Origin: Ichthyophonus hoferi
Taxonomy: Eukaryota > Opisthokonta > Ichthyosporea > Ichthyophonida > Ichthyophonidae
Reading direction: 5' to 3'
DNA length: 19,729 nucleotides
Assembly (NCBI GenBank): GCA_002751075.1
Contig: NAOQ01000133.1
Span: 69,153 to 88,881, forward strand
Of this stretch, positions 17,750-19,729 are shown one piece after another; position 1 is the first letter of the stretch, and every line of letters begins with the position of its first letter. The position numbers were made by a program, and so were the translations under genes. The notes under the pieces were generated by a model. The model saw nothing but the letters and a program-made list of their open reading frames with translations, had not been told where the DNA came from and did not search any database.

Positions 17750-19310
17750 CTTATGTACCCAAAACATTAAGACAAGTATGAAGCTGGCCTGAACACGTTG
17801 AGTAGGATAAGTCTATAAACTTGTGAATGCAAAAATCTCACAGACAGTAAGTGTTCTCAACTTGTTGCCAAACCAAAAGATACCAGAATCCTTAATCCTA
17901 TTGGGTTTTTAAAATCAAATATGATGAGGATGGCAAATCTTCAAAATACAAAAGCCAAATAATTGTTGATGGATCTAGACAAAGTCCAAGCACTTTTAAC
18001 TTAGCCGAGGCTGTTGTGGCAATGCTCACTAGCTTATAAATAATACTGAAATACTTGGGAAGTAAAGGTTTGATGTTAAAACAAGCCAACTTTTCCTCAG
18101 CATACTTAAATGTGAAAATGAAAGAAGATCTTTATTTAAGACAAGTAGAGATTTGAGGATGATTCCAAACTTTTTACATGCTCAAACTACTAAAATCAGG
18201 TTATGGTGCTAAACAGAGTGGCCATAACTGGTGGAAAAAAATTGAAGGTAGCCTTAAAAGGTTAGGTTTATCACTATCTTCTTATGATTCATGTTTATAC
18301 ACAAGGTTTATCAAAGACATCACTCTCATATGTCTGGTTTACATGGATGACTTGATCATCTCTACAAACAATAATAAAGTTGCCAAAGACTTCTTCAAAG
18401 CCGTGCGTAAGAAATAAAAAATTAAGGACTTAGGCTCTCCAAAGTCTTTCCTTGGTTTGGACATAGCCCAATCTACAGATGGCTCTATAACAATGTCTCA
18501 AAAGATATACATCAATAAGATAATAAATATGTTTCCTGACTACCCAAAATCTTAAATATATTTACTTATTATACCTGATCACACCAAAGTAGAGAACGAG
18601 TCACCCCTATTTAATAATTTCTTATATATAAGCTTAATAGGTGCACTCTTATGAACACCCAAAGGTTGCCAAGGTAACACAACATATGCAGTAGGTTGGT
18701 TAGGCGGACAGGCTGCAAAGCCTTCCATACACCACTTAAAAATGGAAAAAATGGTCTTAGGACATTTTGTCTGCACACAAGACTATGGTATAACCTTCCC
18801 TGCAAATGTACTTATAAAAATTGAAGCCTTTACAGATTTGGATTGGTCAAACAATGTCACTAGGAGATCATCCTCTGGGTTTGTCTTCTTCATGAATAGC
18901 GCGTACCAGTAGATTGGCCCAGTAGAAGACAATATATCATTTCGACTTCTAATACCCAGGCAAGAATATCTGCCATGAGCACCTATTTAATGAACGGCAT
19001 TTATATTGCTGGATTGTTAAGCTCACTGGGTATCAATGTAACTGCTATATTAATGCACTGTGATAATCAGAGTTCTGTAGCTCTGAGCCACCTCCATGTG
19101 TAGGCAGGCACTTTAAACATATTGACTTGCAAGACCCCTATTATAAGGAGCTCGTTACCTGAGGAAAGGTAATTCTTAAGTATTGTCCAACAGCTGATAA
19201 TGTAGACCGATTTGTTCACAAAATTCTTACCCTGTTCACCGTTTATGCTAGAGTACAGAATGCTAAACTGGTCCATCATTGGCAAGAAGAAAACTCACAA
19301 ATGAGTGTCC
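17750..19310 (+). pseudogene. Copia reverse transcriptase and RNase H fossil
   Basis: Landmarks appear in Copia order. WVFKIKYDEDG is near 17,907 (family: RWVFKxKxDxxG). GYGAKQSGHNWWKKI is at about 18,199-18,245 (family: LYGLKQAxRxW). The catalytic YMDD is at 18,340-18,351 (family: YVDD). KDLGSPKSFLGLDIA is near 18,424 (family: MKDLGELxxFLGI). A DLDW...RRSSSGFVFF stretch at about 18,836-18,892 marks the start of the Copia RNase H, and CDNQSSVAL is near 19,060. The family enzyme copies element RNA into DNA in virus-like particles. This copy is broken in many places and cannot make a whole enzyme. Confidence 0.8.
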
Positions 19311-19729
19311 TAATAAAAACACATCTAACCATACCGTCTTACCCAAAATAGAAAACCACACTTATCAATTTATGGAAGGGTATATATATATATAGCAGCG
19401 TTAAACATTTTGAATACTTACGTTAAGAACAAAAACATTAAGCATAGTAGTCTTTGACTTATGGAAGGGTATTGAAGGTAAGGTATTTTCCCATCTGTCA
19501 TGCAACACTTAACTCCCTTCCGAATATATACATATCATGGATTTTCTCATCTATCAGTACTAAATGTTAATCATAGGACAGAACCATTTTATGGTATTCT
19601 GCAAGTCAAACCAAGTTACCCGACCCGCGATTTTTATAGTTCCAAACCAAACTAAAACTAGTTGGTCAATGATATACATATCTCACTTTCAATTGGATTG
19701 GTTATCAAACATAATATATTGTACCTGGA
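19311..19729. other. AT-rich flank, nothing recognised
   Basis: It contains a short (TA)n run at 19,381-19,394 and the 14-mer TTATGGAAGGGTAT twice (19,370-19,383 and 19,459-19,472). The purine-rich 14-mer lies where a polypurine tract and 3' LTR of the Copia fossil would be expected, but I could not match an LTR. Confidence 0.35.

Larger units (their letters stand above)
14684..19310 (+). mobile_element. Broken Copia-like LTR retrotransposon
   Basis: This is a fossil of a Ty1/Copia-type element: a possible LTR, gag (15,202-15,771), an unassigned middle part where protease and integrase would be expected, then reverse transcriptase and RNase H (about 17,750-19,310). The Copia order, integrase before reverse transcriptase and a C-terminal RNase H with a DNQS motif, fits the parts seen. 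It is heavily decayed, with roughly ten or more breaks in the coding parts, and its integrase is not recognisable. It is old. Another element may be inserted at about 16,260-17,340. Confidence 0.65.

Noticed and set aside
19370-19472. 14-base direct repeat TTATGGAAGGGTAT as ends of a small element
   Set aside because: The 75-base interval has no other element features, and the repeat could be a chance or slippage duplication near a (TA)n run.
1-19729. CRISPR arrays, bacterial operons, tRNA or rRNA genes
   Set aside because: No regularly spaced repeats, no tRNA-like A and B box pair with a cloverleaf and no rRNA-like sequence were seen; introns and the lectin family indicate an animal genome.

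Overview
The window comes from an AT-rich animal genome, most likely an invertebrate. The genes are split by short GT-AG introns, and the recognisable protein family is the F-type lectin (fucolectin / FTP) fold, a secreted innate-immunity lectin family. Copia-type and other LTR retroelement fossils are also present. No species can be named from this sequence.

Positions 1 to about 12,236 are a tandem array of one repeating unit, with copies at 1-6434, 6435-11194 and about 11195-12236; the last is cut off. Each unit boundary lies inside the first coding exon of a minus-strand lectin gene, which carries a signal peptide. Read on the minus strand, from right to left, the window holds: gene 3 (9050-11280), a decayed lectin pseudogene with two domains; gene 2 (2756-6520), an apparently complete ten-exon gene encoding a predicted 452-residue secreted protein with three F-type lectin domains; and gene 1 (5-86), whose signal-peptide exon alone is in the window. 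In gene 2 every splice site is GT-AG, all exon phases agree and no stop interrupts the reading.

Each lectin domain is a cassette of a 33-39 nt mini-exon (absent before the first domain), an 'a' exon with the His...PWW half, and a 'b' exon with the NR...RLGN half and two cysteines. The cassette starts and ends in phase 1, so it can be added or lost without shifting the frame. Gene 3 has lost one cassette. Upstream of each start codon is a shared promoter block with a TATA box and, just upstream, a Rel/NF-kB-like motif. The TATA box is altered in the dead gene 3.

Between the genes, each unit carries, on the plus strand, a short LTR with a tRNA-primer-site-like sequence, ATTAC/TATATT low-complexity DNA, and an unidentified reading frame (open at 7513-7788, interrupted in the other two copies). 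In unit A two LTRs stand in tandem about 140 bp apart, like a miniature LTR element (TRIM).

Positions 12,237-19,729 are a gene-poor graveyard. It contains a short minus-strand Copia integrase fossil (about 13,634-13,850), an unassigned acidic Ser/Asp-rich frame (14,121-14,387), and a badly broken plus-strand Copia-like element. That element has a possible 5' LTR at about 14,684-15,090, gag at 15,202-15,771, and reverse transcriptase and RNase H at about 17,750-19,310. No host gene was recognised there.
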